From positions 29,327 through 93,326 of the forward strand of contig SVEB01000122.1 in assembly GCA_015057635.1 (NCBI GenBank): a stretch of DNA of 64,000 nt. Direction: 5' to 3'. Shown in pieces: positions 39,647-49,551 of the stretch. Numbering within the stretch: position 1 is the stretch's first letter; each line of letters opens with the position of its first letter. Below the pieces are notes generated by a model. The model saw only the letters and a program-made list of their open reading frames with translations, ran no database searches and was not told the DNA's origin. A program made the position numbers and the translations under genes. The DNA comes from Lachnospiraceae bacterium (GTDB lineage: Bacteria; Bacillota; Clostridia; Lachnospirales; Lachnospiraceae).

Positions 39647-41149
39647 ATGAGTACAGCAAGTAATTTATTTGATAATCTATTTATTTTTGAAATGGCCAAC
39701 AGTCATCAGGGAAGCGTGGAACATGGGATTGATATTATTCATGAGATGGGTAAGATTGCACGCAAGCATAATATAAAGGCGGCAGTAAAACTGCAGTATC
39801 GTGAATTAGATACGTTTATTCATCCTGAGTATAAAGAAAGAACAGATGTAAAGCACATTCCAAGATTTATGAGCACCAGACTGGAATATGAACAGTTCAC
39901 CCAGTTAGTGGCAGCAATCAAGGAGGAAGGCATGATTTCCATGGTTACCCCATTTGATGAGACCGGTGTTGATTGGTGCATGGACCAGGGGGTAGATATT
40001 ATTAAAATCGCGAGCTGTTCTGCACTTGACTGGCCGTTACTTGAAAAAGTAGTGTTAACAAGCAAACCGATCATCCTTTCAACTGGAGGAAAGACATTAT
40101 CGGATATTGATAAGCTATATAACTTCTTTTCTCATAGAAGAAGTGAGTTTGCCTTCTTGCATTGTGTGGCAGAGTATCCGGCACCAGAAGAACATTTGCA
40201 GTTAGATTTCATTGACCGCATGAACCGCAGATATCCTGAAATCACAATTGGATATTCGGGGCATGAAGATCCAAATGACAACATGGTGCCAATGCTTGCG
40301 ATCGCAAAAGGGGCAAAAATCTTAGAACGTCATGTAGGACTCCCTACTGAATCTATTACATTAAATGCATATTCCATGAATCCTGCTCAGGCTGACAAGT
40401 GGGTAGAATCTGCATTAAGAGCGCAGAAGATGTGTCATTTAAAGAAAGAAGGAGAGAAATACATAAGTCAGGAAGAAATTGACTCCTTGAATTCTTTGAT
40501 GAGAGGTGTGTATTTAAAGCATGATGTGGAGGAAGGAACCGTATTAACAAGAGACGATGTTTTCTTTGCGATGCCATGTCATGAAAAGCAGATGACAAGT
40601 GGAGAGTTCATAAATGGGATAGTTGCAAGCAGAAATTATGCCAAGAATGAAGAGCTACATGAAAAAAGAGTACTGACAGGCGTTAACCTAGCGAGAAGTG
40701 TAGTACATGATGCAAAAGGTATGCTATATGAAGCAGGCATTGCGCTGGGAAATGAATTTGAAGTAGAGTTGTCTCACCACTATGGAATGCAGCATTTCAG
40801 ACAGATTGGTGCAATCATTATCAGTATTATCAATCGAGAATACTGTAAGAAGCTTCTGGTAATCCTTCCAGGACAGAAACATCCGGTTCATGCGCATAAA
40901 GTAAAAGAAGAAACATTCCAGCTTTTATATGGTGATTTAACGGTTAATATCGAAGGAGAGGAAAAACATATGAAACCTGGAGATATTCAGACCGTTCTTA
41001 GAGGCGAGAAGCATTCCTTTACTTCTGCTAAGGGGGCAATCTTTGAAGAAGTGTCCACTACTCATGTAAGAAATGATTCTTACTATGAAGATCCGAATAT
41101 AAGCAGACTAGATCCGATGGAACGAAAGACAATCTTAAAGAGATGGTAA
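39647..41149 (+). CDS. NeuB-family 3-deoxy-sugar acid synthase with SAF and C-terminal cupin domain
   Basis: 'IFEMANSHQGSVEHGIDI', 'IIKIASCSALDWPLLEKV', 'EITIGYSGHE', SAF-like 'LMRGVYLKHDVEEGTVLTRDDVFFAMPC', cupin 'VILPGQKHPVHAHKVKEETFQLLYGDLTV...MKPGDIQTV'. Confidence 0.88.
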   Translation: MSTASNLFDNLFIFEMANSHQGSVEHGIDIIHEMGKIARKHNIKAAVKLQYRELDTFIHPEYKERTDVKHIPRFMSTRLEYEQFTQLVAAIKEEGMISMVTPFDETGVDWCMDQGVDIIKIASCSALDWPLLEKVVLTSKPIILSTGGKTLSDIDKLYNFFSHRRSEFAFLHCVAEYPAPEEHLQLDFIDRMNRRYPEITIGYSGHEDPNDNMVPMLAIAKGAKILERHVGLPTESITLNAYSMNPAQADKWVESALRAQKMCHLKKEGEKYISQEEIDSLNSLMRGVYLKHDVEEGTVLTRDDVFFAMPCHEKQMTSGEFINGIVASRNYAKNEELHEKRVLTGVNLARSVVHDAKGMLYEAGIALGNEFEVELSHHYGMQHFRQIGAIIISIINREYCKKLLVILPGQKHPVHAHKVKEETFQLLYGDLTVNIEGEEKHMKPGDIQTVLRGEKHSFTSAKGAIFEEVSTTHVRNDSYYEDPNISRLDPMERKTILKRW

Positions 41150-41176
41150 CATCAACGATCTTTATCGGAGGGAACA

Positions 41177-42391
41177 ATGAGTAAAGTGAAGATGGGACTT
41201 AGATACTGGCTGCAGATATTCATGCTGCCAGTATATCTGTTATCTTTTTTAATACCAAGGAACAAAAAGATATGGTTATATGGGAGTACCTTCGGAAAAC
41301 GTTTTGCGGATAATCCAAAGTATTTTTATTTATATATGAATCAAAATCATAAGGAGCATATTCGAAACATCTGGATAACGAAGAATAGGAACATAGCAGA
41401 TCAGATAACGGAAAAAGGATATGAGGCATATTATCTATATTCCATAAGGGGGTTATGGTTTGCGGCCGTAGGATCCGTTTATTTTTATGATAATTACTCA
41501 AAAGATATTTCATTTTGGCTTTCTGGAGGCGCTAGGAAGGTAAACCTATGGCATGGGATTCCGTTAAAGAAGATCAATATGGATAATATCTATGATTCGG
41601 TGCGGCATCCGAAAGGCTGGAAAGATTCTATGAGATACTGGCTCAGAAGATTATCCGATGAGAAGCCAAGTCATTACGTATTGACCACATCTTGTTTTCT
41701 TTCCGAGATATTTGCTTCTGCATTTGCTACAAAAAACGTTATCATTGCAGGGTATCCAAGGAATGACAGTCTATATGAAGGAAGGATAAAGGACGAGTTC
41801 AAAGAAGCATCGGAGATAGTAAACTGGATTTATAAGAGGAAAGAAGAAGGAAACAGGATTATCCTATACATGCCGACATTTCGTGAGAGTGAGATGCAGC
41901 TGTTTGATGTCCTGGATTTTAACGAGCTACATCGTTTCCTGGAAAAAAATCAGATGTACCTATGTATCAAACTTCATCCGAAATCCAATATAAAGATAAG
42001 ATTAGAGGAAATATGCAAGGATATACATTTGGATAGAATAAAATTAATCGGGGCGGATACAGACCCGTATGAAATATTAGGATTAGCAGATCAGCTGCTG
42101 ACGGATTATTCTTCCATCTATTTTGATTATCTTTTGCTAGAACGGCCAATTGTATTCTTTCCATATGACTATGAAGAATATCTGCAGCATTCCAGAGAAC
42201 TGTATTTCCCATATGATGACTTTACTCCGGGCATAAAAGCGATGAATATGCTGCAGCTACAGGAAGCTTTTCTTGAAGAGGACAGGTATCAGGAGAAGCG
42301 AAAAGAAATAAAGAAAAAGATGTTTGATTATAGTGAAGAAATAGCATCAGAGCTTCTGTATAAGAGGATTATCCATATGCTATCTTCATAA
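41177..42391 (+). CDS. CDP-glycerol glycerophosphotransferase family protein
   Basis: 'NLWHGIPLKKINMDN', 'AGYPRNDSLY', 'LLTDYSSIYFDYLLLERPIVFFPYD'. Confidence 0.9.
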   Translation: MSKVKMGLRYWLQIFMLPVYLLSFLIPRNKKIWLYGSTFGKRFADNPKYFYLYMNQNHKEHIRNIWITKNRNIADQITEKGYEAYYLYSIRGLWFAAVGSVYFYDNYSKDISFWLSGGARKVNLWHGIPLKKINMDNIYDSVRHPKGWKDSMRYWLRRLSDEKPSHYVLTTSCFLSEIFASAFATKNVIIAGYPRNDSLYEGRIKDEFKEASEIVNWIYKRKEEGNRIILYMPTFRESEMQLFDVLDFNELHRFLEKNQMYLCIKLHPKSNIKIRLEEICKDIHLDRIKLIGADTDPYEILGLADQLLTDYSSIYFDYLLLERPIVFFPYDYEEYLQHSRELYFPYDDFTPGIKAMNMLQLQEAFLEEDRYQEKRKEIKKKMFDYSEEIASELLYKRIIHMLSS

Positions 42392-42413
42392 AAGAAGTAT
42401 GGAAGGAAAAAAG

Positions 42414-44078
42414 ATGGATAGCACAATAAAACAATCCTATATCGCATTAAGTGAATTGCTTTATGATGTCAATAAAACAGTTTATTTTTTTCGAAATAAT
42501 AACTTTGATAAGGCATTGCGTTTTTCTAAGACAATGATAGATCGCATGAGTGGTCTGCTTGAAGGCGTAATGTCTGGTCAGACGTATTTAAGCACATATA
42601 TTCTAGAGAATCAGCAGAATATGCAGATGATGTTCGAGAATATCATGTATGCACAAGAAAGCGGAGACTATATTCTATTAGCTGATTTATATGAGCTGCA
42701 GCTTGCGGACTGGCTTAAGAAAGTACAGGCAATGATTACTTCACAGGAAGAATGCAGTTTAGGGGAGAATGGGCTTCAGACCAATCTTGATCTGCTCAAA
42801 GATGCCAGTCTTAAAGCAGCGCTTAAGAAATGCAAGAAAAATGATCTGGAGGAAGCAGGATACAAATTGGAGTTTACCAGCACAGGAGAGCCGACCCTAT
42901 ATAAGGCTACAGCACAAAGTGGTTTTTACTTCCATAGCAATGTATCACCAAAATGGGATGGCTTTTTATTATCGCAATCCTGGTATCGTGAGGAGATAGA
43001 ACACTATTCCGTATATGGACTGGGATTAGGATATGCGATACATGCTTTGCTGGAAAAGAATCCATTCATCCAAGTGACCGTATGGGAAAGTGATCTCTTG
43101 ATCATATATGCGGCCTTATTAAGCAATGACTTTAATGCCTATTTAGAGGAAGATCGATTGCATATCATATATGACCCTGCATGGCAGAATGTGTCAGATG
43201 AGATGAAAAAGGGAAGCAAAGATTTTAGTTTTGTTATACATTATCCATCCATGCAGAATATAGGCGATATGGCAATAAGAGAAAGAGTGGAGAATTATTT
43301 TATTCAGTATCATTCCATTCAAAATCAGCGGGTTCTTCTGGATGGGAATTTCAAGAGGAATATACTCCATAATCATCGTTCCGCAGAATATGTGGGAAAT
43401 CAGATAAGAGGTAAAAAAGCATACATCGTAGCAGCAGGTCCATCACTAGATCGGAATTTCATGCATCTGAAGAAGGTAAAGGATGGAATTATCATTGCGA
43501 CTGGAACTGTATTAAAAAAATTACTGAAAGCTCAGATTTATCCTGATTTTGTTGTAGTTACGGATGCAAATCCAAGAGTATATAGTCAGATTCGTGGGGT
43601 AGAGGAGTCCAGCATTCCTATGATTTATCTGTCTACCGCCCATTACCGATTTGCTAAGGAGTATAAAGGGGACAGATACATTGCCTGCCAGTACGGTCAT
43701 GATGGAGCAGAAAGTTACGCAAAAGAAAAAGGGTATATGCTATTTGAAACAGGAGGATCTGTTACGACTGCCGCTATGGATATATGCGTTCGTTTAGGAT
43801 GTTCAGAAGTTATATTCCTAGGGCTTGATCTGGCGTATCCAAATGGGCATGCTCATGCTGCGGATACTTCCAGAAGAGACATAGCGGATACCAGGGGGTT
43901 ACGCGACATTGAGGATATACATGGAGCTCAGGTGAAGACAAGCAAAATTCTGTCTATGTATAAAAAATGGATTGAGGGATATATAAGGAAAAACCCTCAT
44001 GTAAGATTCGTAGATGCAACCGAAGGTGGAGCTAGAATAGAAGGGACCATAACGAAACAATTAACAGAACTTCTGTAA
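42414..44078 (+). CDS. Second motility-associated factor glycosyltransferase (DUF115/Maf) with extra N-terminal helical domain
   Basis: ORF 42399-44078; 'AYIVAAGPSLDRNFMHLKKVKDGIIIATGTVLKKLLKAQIYPDFVVVTDANPR', 'FETGGSVTTAAMDICVRLGCSEVIFLGLDLAY'. Confidence 0.9.
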   Translation: MDSTIKQSYIALSELLYDVNKTVYFFRNNNFDKALRFSKTMIDRMSGLLEGVMSGQTYLSTYILENQQNMQMMFENIMYAQESGDYILLADLYELQLADWLKKVQAMITSQEECSLGENGLQTNLDLLKDASLKAALKKCKKNDLEEAGYKLEFTSTGEPTLYKATAQSGFYFHSNVSPKWDGFLLSQSWYREEIEHYSVYGLGLGYAIHALLEKNPFIQVTVWESDLLIIYAALLSNDFNAYLEEDRLHIIYDPAWQNVSDEMKKGSKDFSFVIHYPSMQNIGDMAIRERVENYFIQYHSIQNQRVLLDGNFKRNILHNHRSAEYVGNQIRGKKAYIVAAGPSLDRNFMHLKKVKDGIIIATGTVLKKLLKAQIYPDFVVVTDANPRVYSQIRGVEESSIPMIYLSTAHYRFAKEYKGDRYIACQYGHDGAESYAKEKGYMLFETGGSVTTAAMDICVRLGCSEVIFLGLDLAYPNGHAHAADTSRRDIADTRGLRDIEDIHGAQVKTSKILSMYKKWIEGYIRKNPHVRFVDATEGGARIEGTITKQLTELL

Positions 44079-44109
44079 TCAGAAGGATGTTTGAAAAGGG
44101 GAACAGAGA

Positions 44110-44829
44110 ATGAACATAGCATTGATATTTGCAGGCGGAACTGGTCAGAGAATGAATACAAAGACAACTCCAAAACAATTTTTAAAACTCCATGAGAAAG
44201 AGATCATTATATATACCATTGAGCATTTTGAAAATCATCCGGATATTGATGCGATTGTCGTTTCCTGTATTGCACAATGGATTCCTTACTTGAAAAGTAT
44301 TCTGAAACGTTATGGGATCAAGAAGGTAGAATGGATCGTAGAGGGCGGAAGTACCGGTCAGCAATCTATCTATAATGCGTTAGAAAAGATAGAACAAGAG
44401 TATCCGGAGGAAAGCATTGTCTTAATTCATGATGGGGTAAGACCATTAATTAATGACAGAATCATCTCGGAAAATATAGAATGCGTGAAAAAGAGCGGAG
44501 CAGCAATAACAGTAGCTCCATCCGTAGAGACGGTTATTACCATTAAGCAGGATGGCGATCTGGATCGAATTTCGGATAGAAGCGCATGCATGATGGCAAA
44601 GGCTCCCCAAAGTTTTTATGTAAAGGATATTATAAGCGCACATAAAAGAGCACTTCAGGAAAATAAGAATGATTTCATAGATTCGGCCTCTATTATGAGT
44701 CACTATGGATATCAGCTTAAGACAGTCGTGGGAGGGTATGAGAATATTAAGATAACAACTCCGTCAGACTTTTATATATTTCGTGCCATTATAGAGGCAA
44801 AAGAGAACTCACAGATATTCGGAATTTAA
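44110..44829 (+). CDS. IspD/TarI-family cytidylyltransferase
   Basis: 'ALIFAGGTGQRMNTKTTPKQFLKLHEKEIIIYTIEHFENH', 'VLIHDGVRPLI', 'KITTPSDF'. Confidence 0.9.
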   Translation: MNIALIFAGGTGQRMNTKTTPKQFLKLHEKEIIIYTIEHFENHPDIDAIVVSCIAQWIPYLKSILKRYGIKKVEWIVEGGSTGQQSIYNALEKIEQEYPEESIVLIHDGVRPLINDRIISENIECVKKSGAAITVAPSVETVITIKQDGDLDRISDRSACMMAKAPQSFYVKDIISAHKRALQENKNDFIDSASIMSHYGYQLKTVVGGYENIKITTPSDFYIFRAIIEAKENSQIFGI

Positions 44830-45942
44830 ATGCTAGGAAGTAATGAAATGCAACAATTACAAGATAAAAAAGAACAATACGATGATATATTACAGAAAGA
44901 CTTAGAGATGATCATTCAGGATGAAGAAATCATGATGAAACTAAAGGATTCAGTGTTTCTCGTGACAGGAGCTACTGGTATGATCGGATCTCAGATCGTC
45001 AAGTCATTATTGCTTTATAATAAGAAAGAACAGGCCAATATTCGTATCATAATTGTCGTAAGAAGCAAAGAGAAGGCAGAACGGATATTTGGCAGTCAGC
45101 TACAGGATTCTATGCTAGAAGTCATATGTTCCGATATACAGGAGTTTAGGCTAAAAGATAGAAAGATTGATTATATCATACATGGAGCCAGTATGACAGG
45201 TTCGGCAGAGTTTGTGAGTAAACCGGTAGAAACCATTAAGACGGCTTTATTTGGTACCATGAATATACTAGATTCAGCTAGAACATCCGGTATAAAAGGC
45301 ATGGTGTACTTATCTTCCCTCGAGGTATATGGAGTGACCGACCCCAAAAAGGAGAGCATTGCGGAAGAAAACTTGGGATATTTAAATCCACTTCATGTAC
45401 GCAGCAGCTATTCAGAAGGAAAGCGGATGGCAGAATGCATCTGCGTCTCTTATGCATCGGAATACAATGTACCGGTAAAAATTGCAAGGCTTTGCCAGAC
45501 ATTTGGAGCAGGAGTGGAATATGAGGATAATCGGGTATTCGCTCAGTTTGCAAGAAGCATTATAGAGGAAAAGGATATCGTTCTTCATACACAAGGGATG
45601 ACGGTCAGAAATTACTGCTATACTGCAGATGCTATACGAGCTATCTTTTATATTCTCGTAAAAGGAAAATCCGGGGAAGCCTATAATGTGGCAAATGAGC
45701 AGACAGCAATCTCAATTCGAGATATGGCAGAGACATTATGTCAGCACTATAAGCACAAATCCATTCAGGTGGTCTATCAGATTGAGGATGAGGAAAAGCA
45801 TGGGTATAATCCAGTAGTCAAAATTCGGCTGAATACCAGAAAAGTCTTAGAACTTGGGTGGAAGCCAAAAGTAGATCTGGTCACTATGTATGACAGGATG
45901 ATTCAAAGCATGGAAACAAGAAAAACGCAGTTTCATAAATAA
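44830..45942 (+). CDS. NAD-dependent epimerase/dehydratase (extended SDR)
   Basis: 'VFLVTGATGMIGSQIVKSLL', 'YLSSLEVYGVTDPKK', 'SSYSEGKRMAECIC' (YxxxK). Confidence 0.9.
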   Translation: MLGSNEMQQLQDKKEQYDDILQKDLEMIIQDEEIMMKLKDSVFLVTGATGMIGSQIVKSLLLYNKKEQANIRIIIVVRSKEKAERIFGSQLQDSMLEVICSDIQEFRLKDRKIDYIIHGASMTGSAEFVSKPVETIKTALFGTMNILDSARTSGIKGMVYLSSLEVYGVTDPKKESIAEENLGYLNPLHVRSSYSEGKRMAECICVSYASEYNVPVKIARLCQTFGAGVEYEDNRVFAQFARSIIEEKDIVLHTQGMTVRNYCYTADAIRAIFYILVKGKSGEAYNVANEQTAISIRDMAETLCQHYKHKSIQVVYQIEDEEKHGYNPVVKIRLNTRKVLELGWKPKVDLVTMYDRMIQSMETRKTQFHK

Positions 45943-45953
45943 GAGGGATCTCA

Positions 45954-47102
45954 ATGATTAAAAAGAGCAAAATAAAGGAATGGGGAATCGCCGGATTATT
46001 TTATCTATTTCGTATCGTTCCCATAAAACAGAATAAAATAGTATTTTGCAACTATTTAGGAAAGGGATACGGATGTAATCCCAAGTATATAGCAGAAGAA
46101 ATAATAAAGCAGAAAAAAGACTGGGAGCTAGTATGGCTTACCGAAAATATGAATGCCTCTTTTCCAAAAGAAATTAAAAAAGTCCGATATGAGTCAGTCA
46201 GATCTATTTTCGAACTTGCCACAGCAGGGGTATGGATCGATAATCAGCGTAAGTTATATTACAATCGAAAAAGAAGAAAACAGTATTTTATTGAGACATG
46301 GCATGGCGGCGGCGGACCTATGAAGAAAATCGGAGCGGATAATCCAAGAAACTTTGGAAATAAACCTTATGAGAGAACGTCCAAGCATATGGACCGGATT
46401 GTCGACCTGATGATCTCCAACAGTACATGCTGTTCTAAGATATACAGAAGTGCATTTTTATATACTGGAGAGATACTAGAGTGCGGTTATCCGAGAAACG
46501 ATATATTGGCAGGAGAATGGTATGGTTATAAAGAAAAAGTATATGCTTTTTTTGGACTTCCGATGGAAACAAAGACCGTGCTGTATGCGCCCACTTATCG
46601 GAATGGCCGTAAGCTAGATCAGTATCAGTTGGATCTTGTTATGCTAAGAGAAGAACTGCATAAGAGATTCGGAGGCGAATGGGTGGTACTTATGCGTCTT
46701 CATCCAACTATGGCAAAGAAAGCGGATTATGTAACATACAGCAGTGAGGTGAGAAATGCATCTGTTTATGATGATACGCAGGAACTTCTTGCAGGATGTG
46801 ATATCTTAATATCGGATTATTCCAGTGTCATTAGCGAGTTTGCGCTCACAAAGAAGCCAGTATTTTTATATGCGACAGATGTCAAAGAATATGCGGTGGA
46901 ACGTGACTTTTATATCGACTATTATACGCTCCCATTTCCAATAGCAGAGAATAATCAGCAGCTGAAGCATAATATTGAAACCTTCCAGGATTTAGAATAT
47001 AAGGAGAAGGTAGAAGACTATCTACGTTTGGTCGGCATGAAGGATCAGGGTAGAGCGGCGAATACAATCGTGCAGAGAATAGAAGGATGGATGAATGTTT
47101 AA
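45954..47102 (+). CDS. CDP-glycerol glycerophosphotransferase family protein
   Basis: 'ETWHGGGGPMKKIGADN', 'CGYPRNDIL', 'LISDYSSVISEFALTKKPVFLYATD'. Confidence 0.9.
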   Translation: MIKKSKIKEWGIAGLFYLFRIVPIKQNKIVFCNYLGKGYGCNPKYIAEEIIKQKKDWELVWLTENMNASFPKEIKKVRYESVRSIFELATAGVWIDNQRKLYYNRKRRKQYFIETWHGGGGPMKKIGADNPRNFGNKPYERTSKHMDRIVDLMISNSTCCSKIYRSAFLYTGEILECGYPRNDILAGEWYGYKEKVYAFFGLPMETKTVLYAPTYRNGRKLDQYQLDLVMLREELHKRFGGEWVVLMRLHPTMAKKADYVTYSSEVRNASVYDDTQELLAGCDILISDYSSVISEFALTKKPVFLYATDVKEYAVERDFYIDYYTLPFPIAENNQQLKHNIETFQDLEYKEKVEDYLRLVGMKDQGRAANTIVQRIEGWMNV

Positions 47103-48171
47103 AGTACTAATCATTGGTTTAAAGAATGGTAAAAATTTAGGGGATGTTGTAATTAGTGAATGTACCGAATTCCTTGTAAAAAAAATCGCAAAAGAATTGC
47201 AGATTTCCGACCTGGAATGTAAAAGCATAGATATGACGGAAGAAGATTACTCCGATATTTCCGACTACAATTTAGTCATTATGGCTGGTGGTGGGATTAT
47301 TAAGTTCAAGTATCAGGAATTTTATCGATATATCGATAAGATCACATCCATTGCAGACGAAGCAGGAGTTCCGGTCATATTCAATGCGGTAGGAGTAGAA
47401 GGATTCGACCAAGAGGATGAAAGATGTAAGATTCTTAGACGGGCAATCAATCGAGCGTGTGTCAGACAGATCACCACGAGAGATGATATCCAGCTGTTAG
47501 ATCAGAATTACATTTTAAATACCGACATTCGAACAGAGAAAGTTGCCGATTCTGCCGTATGGACAGGCGATCGATATAAGATAAAGAAGAACAGAGAATC
47601 GAATATAACAGGTCTTGGTGTCGTGAGAGAAGGTATCTTTCGATCAAATGGAATTGATATTGGCCTAGAAGAACAGCTGCAGTTATGGGAAGGGATTATC
47701 AGAGAGTTAGAGGAAAAGGGAGAGGATTGGAGAATATTCACCACCGGATGGCCATCTGATATGAAATTTGCAATCAACTTAATGAATTACTTGGGACGTC
47801 AGGATGAGATCAAGAAGAGAGTAATAAAGGAGCCAGAAACTCCGGAAGAATTAATTGGAATCCTTTCAGAGTTTAAAGGCGTGATTGCAGGAAGACTGCA
47901 TGCTAATATTATCTCCTATGCATTGAAAATTCCGGCGATTGGTCTTGTATGGAATGAGAAGTGCGCGTTATGGGGAGAAACAATTGGGTACCCACAGCGT
48001 TATTTTAGACATTATGATTTTGATGCAGTCGCTATGGTAGAGCAATATGAGCGAGCATTGGAAGAAGGGTATAAGGAAGAGGAAAGAGAGGCATACAAAG
48101 CAACAACTTATGAATCCTTAAGGGAAATCATTCGGGAATTTGCCAATCAAACAAAAAGTGGAGAAATATAA
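47095..48171 (+). CDS. Polysaccharide pyruvyl transferase family protein
   Basis: 'GLKNGKNLGDVVISECTEFLVKK', 'IMAGGGIIKFKYQEFYRYI', 'GVIAGRLHANIISYALKIPAIGLVWNEK'. Confidence 0.88.
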   Translation: MFKVLIIGLKNGKNLGDVVISECTEFLVKKIAKELQISDLECKSIDMTEEDYSDISDYNLVIMAGGGIIKFKYQEFYRYIDKITSIADEAGVPVIFNAVGVEGFDQEDERCKILRRAINRACVRQITTRDDIQLLDQNYILNTDIRTEKVADSAVWTGDRYKIKKNRESNITGLGVVREGIFRSNGIDIGLEEQLQLWEGIIRELEEKGEDWRIFTTGWPSDMKFAINLMNYLGRQDEIKKRVIKEPETPEELIGILSEFKGVIAGRLHANIISYALKIPAIGLVWNEKCALWGETIGYPQRYFRHYDFDAVAMVEQYERALEEGYKEEEREAYKATTYESLREIIREFANQTKSGEI

Positions 48172-48189
48172 ATAGAAGAGGAAGAACTT

Positions 48190-49482
48190 ATGAAATATGG
48201 GATACTAACGTATGGAAAAAGGCCTATGAGAATCGGCGGAACGAATCGGTTAAATATAGGAGATCCGATTCAGACGTATGCAATGCAATATATATACAGC
48301 CGCATGGGAATAAAGAAAGAAGAGTTGGTTGAAATCAGCAGATATACGGCAAAAGATTATAATGGGGACTATGTACTGCTTCCTTATAACTGCTTTAATC
48401 GAATTTATAACCAACTGGGACATGCATATGGATCATTGCCGTTATCAGCTAAGATTCTTCCGGTATTTTTAAGTTTTCATCTTCATTCAAGACATATAGA
48501 AGAAAGCATCTTACAAAATCTAAAGGCGTTTCAGCCAGTAGGGTGCCGTGATGAAGAAACCATGATTAATATGAGAAACCATGGAATTCTATCCTATCAT
48601 TCTGGATGTGTCACAGCGCTGCTTCCAAAGAGAAAAGAAGCACCAAGGAAAGGAAAGGTATTCTTTGTAGATATACCGGATAGCCTAATGCCATATATAC
48701 CAGAAGAGTTAAAGGAAAATGCTGTTTTTACCGGACACCATGTTGTATTTGAGAGAGACAAGGAAGAAGAGTATTTAACGGATACGGAATATGAACGGTT
48801 TTACCAAATGGGCGTTAAGCAGTTAGAACAGTATCGTGATGAAGCGGCTCTTGTGGTAACATCAAGACTTCATGCGGCGACACCATGTATGGCGATGGGA
48901 ATTCCAGTTATCGCAGTAAGTGATAGCTTTGACGGACGTTTCTCAGGGCTGGATAAATATATTCCGCTATATGCAAAAGAAGATTTTGAATCCATTGATT
49001 GGAATCCAGTGCCGGTTGAATACGAAGTGCAAAAAGAACAGATGATCCATTGCTTTATCAAGCAGATTGAAAGGGCATATGAGCAATATGCCGGTATCTA
49101 TGATATCAGTACGTATTATGAGAAACGCAAGAGACATATGTATAATAAAGGACTGATACAAGCGGTGCACAATCTTCCGATCAGTGGAGATAAGAAGGTA
49201 AGATATGGAGTATGGGGGCTTACTACACTTGCACAGACCCTAAAAAATGTAATTGAGGACTGTTATCATGACTGGAAATTCGAAGTTGCTATTGATAAGA
49301 CATCGGATGGGCTGTTTGAAGGAGTTGAGGTATTAAAACCTTCTGATATTGAAGCCTTGGATGAGGAAATCATTTATTTTATTATTCCAGCATCCGCTCA
49401 TCAACCGGCAAAAGAATTGCTTGGAACACTTGGCAGACGTTTTGTTTTAGTGAATGGAACACGTATGGAGTGGTTTGGTTAG
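48190..49482 (+). CDS. Polysaccharide pyruvyl transferase family protein with an additional C-terminal Rossmann-like domain
   Basis: 'GDPIQTYAMQYIYSRMG', 'VVTSRLHAATPCMAMGIPVIAV'; C-terminal 'KKVRYGVWGLTTLAQTLKNVIEDCYHDWKFEVAIDKTSDGLFEGVEVLKPSDIEALDEEIIYFIIPA'. Confidence 0.8.
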   Translation: MKYGILTYGKRPMRIGGTNRLNIGDPIQTYAMQYIYSRMGIKKEELVEISRYTAKDYNGDYVLLPYNCFNRIYNQLGHAYGSLPLSAKILPVFLSFHLHSRHIEESILQNLKAFQPVGCRDEETMINMRNHGILSYHSGCVTALLPKRKEAPRKGKVFFVDIPDSLMPYIPEELKENAVFTGHHVVFERDKEEEYLTDTEYERFYQMGVKQLEQYRDEAALVVTSRLHAATPCMAMGIPVIAVSDSFDGRFSGLDKYIPLYAKEDFESIDWNPVPVEYEVQKEQMIHCFIKQIERAYEQYAGIYDISTYYEKRKRHMYNKGLIQAVHNLPISGDKKVRYGVWGLTTLAQTLKNVIEDCYHDWKFEVAIDKTSDGLFEGVEVLKPSDIEALDEEIIYFIIPASAHQPAKELLGTLGRRFVLVNGTRMEWFG

Positions 49483-49511
49483 ATCATATTTGATAAGAGA
49501 AGGTAACATAT

Positions 49512-49551
49512 AAAAAGACTTTCTATGATTTTATCATAGAAAGTCTTTTTA
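49512..49551. terminator. Bidirectional terminator between convergent genes
   Basis: AAAAAGACTTTCTATGA-TTTTA-TCATAGAAAGTCTTTTT. Confidence 0.9.
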
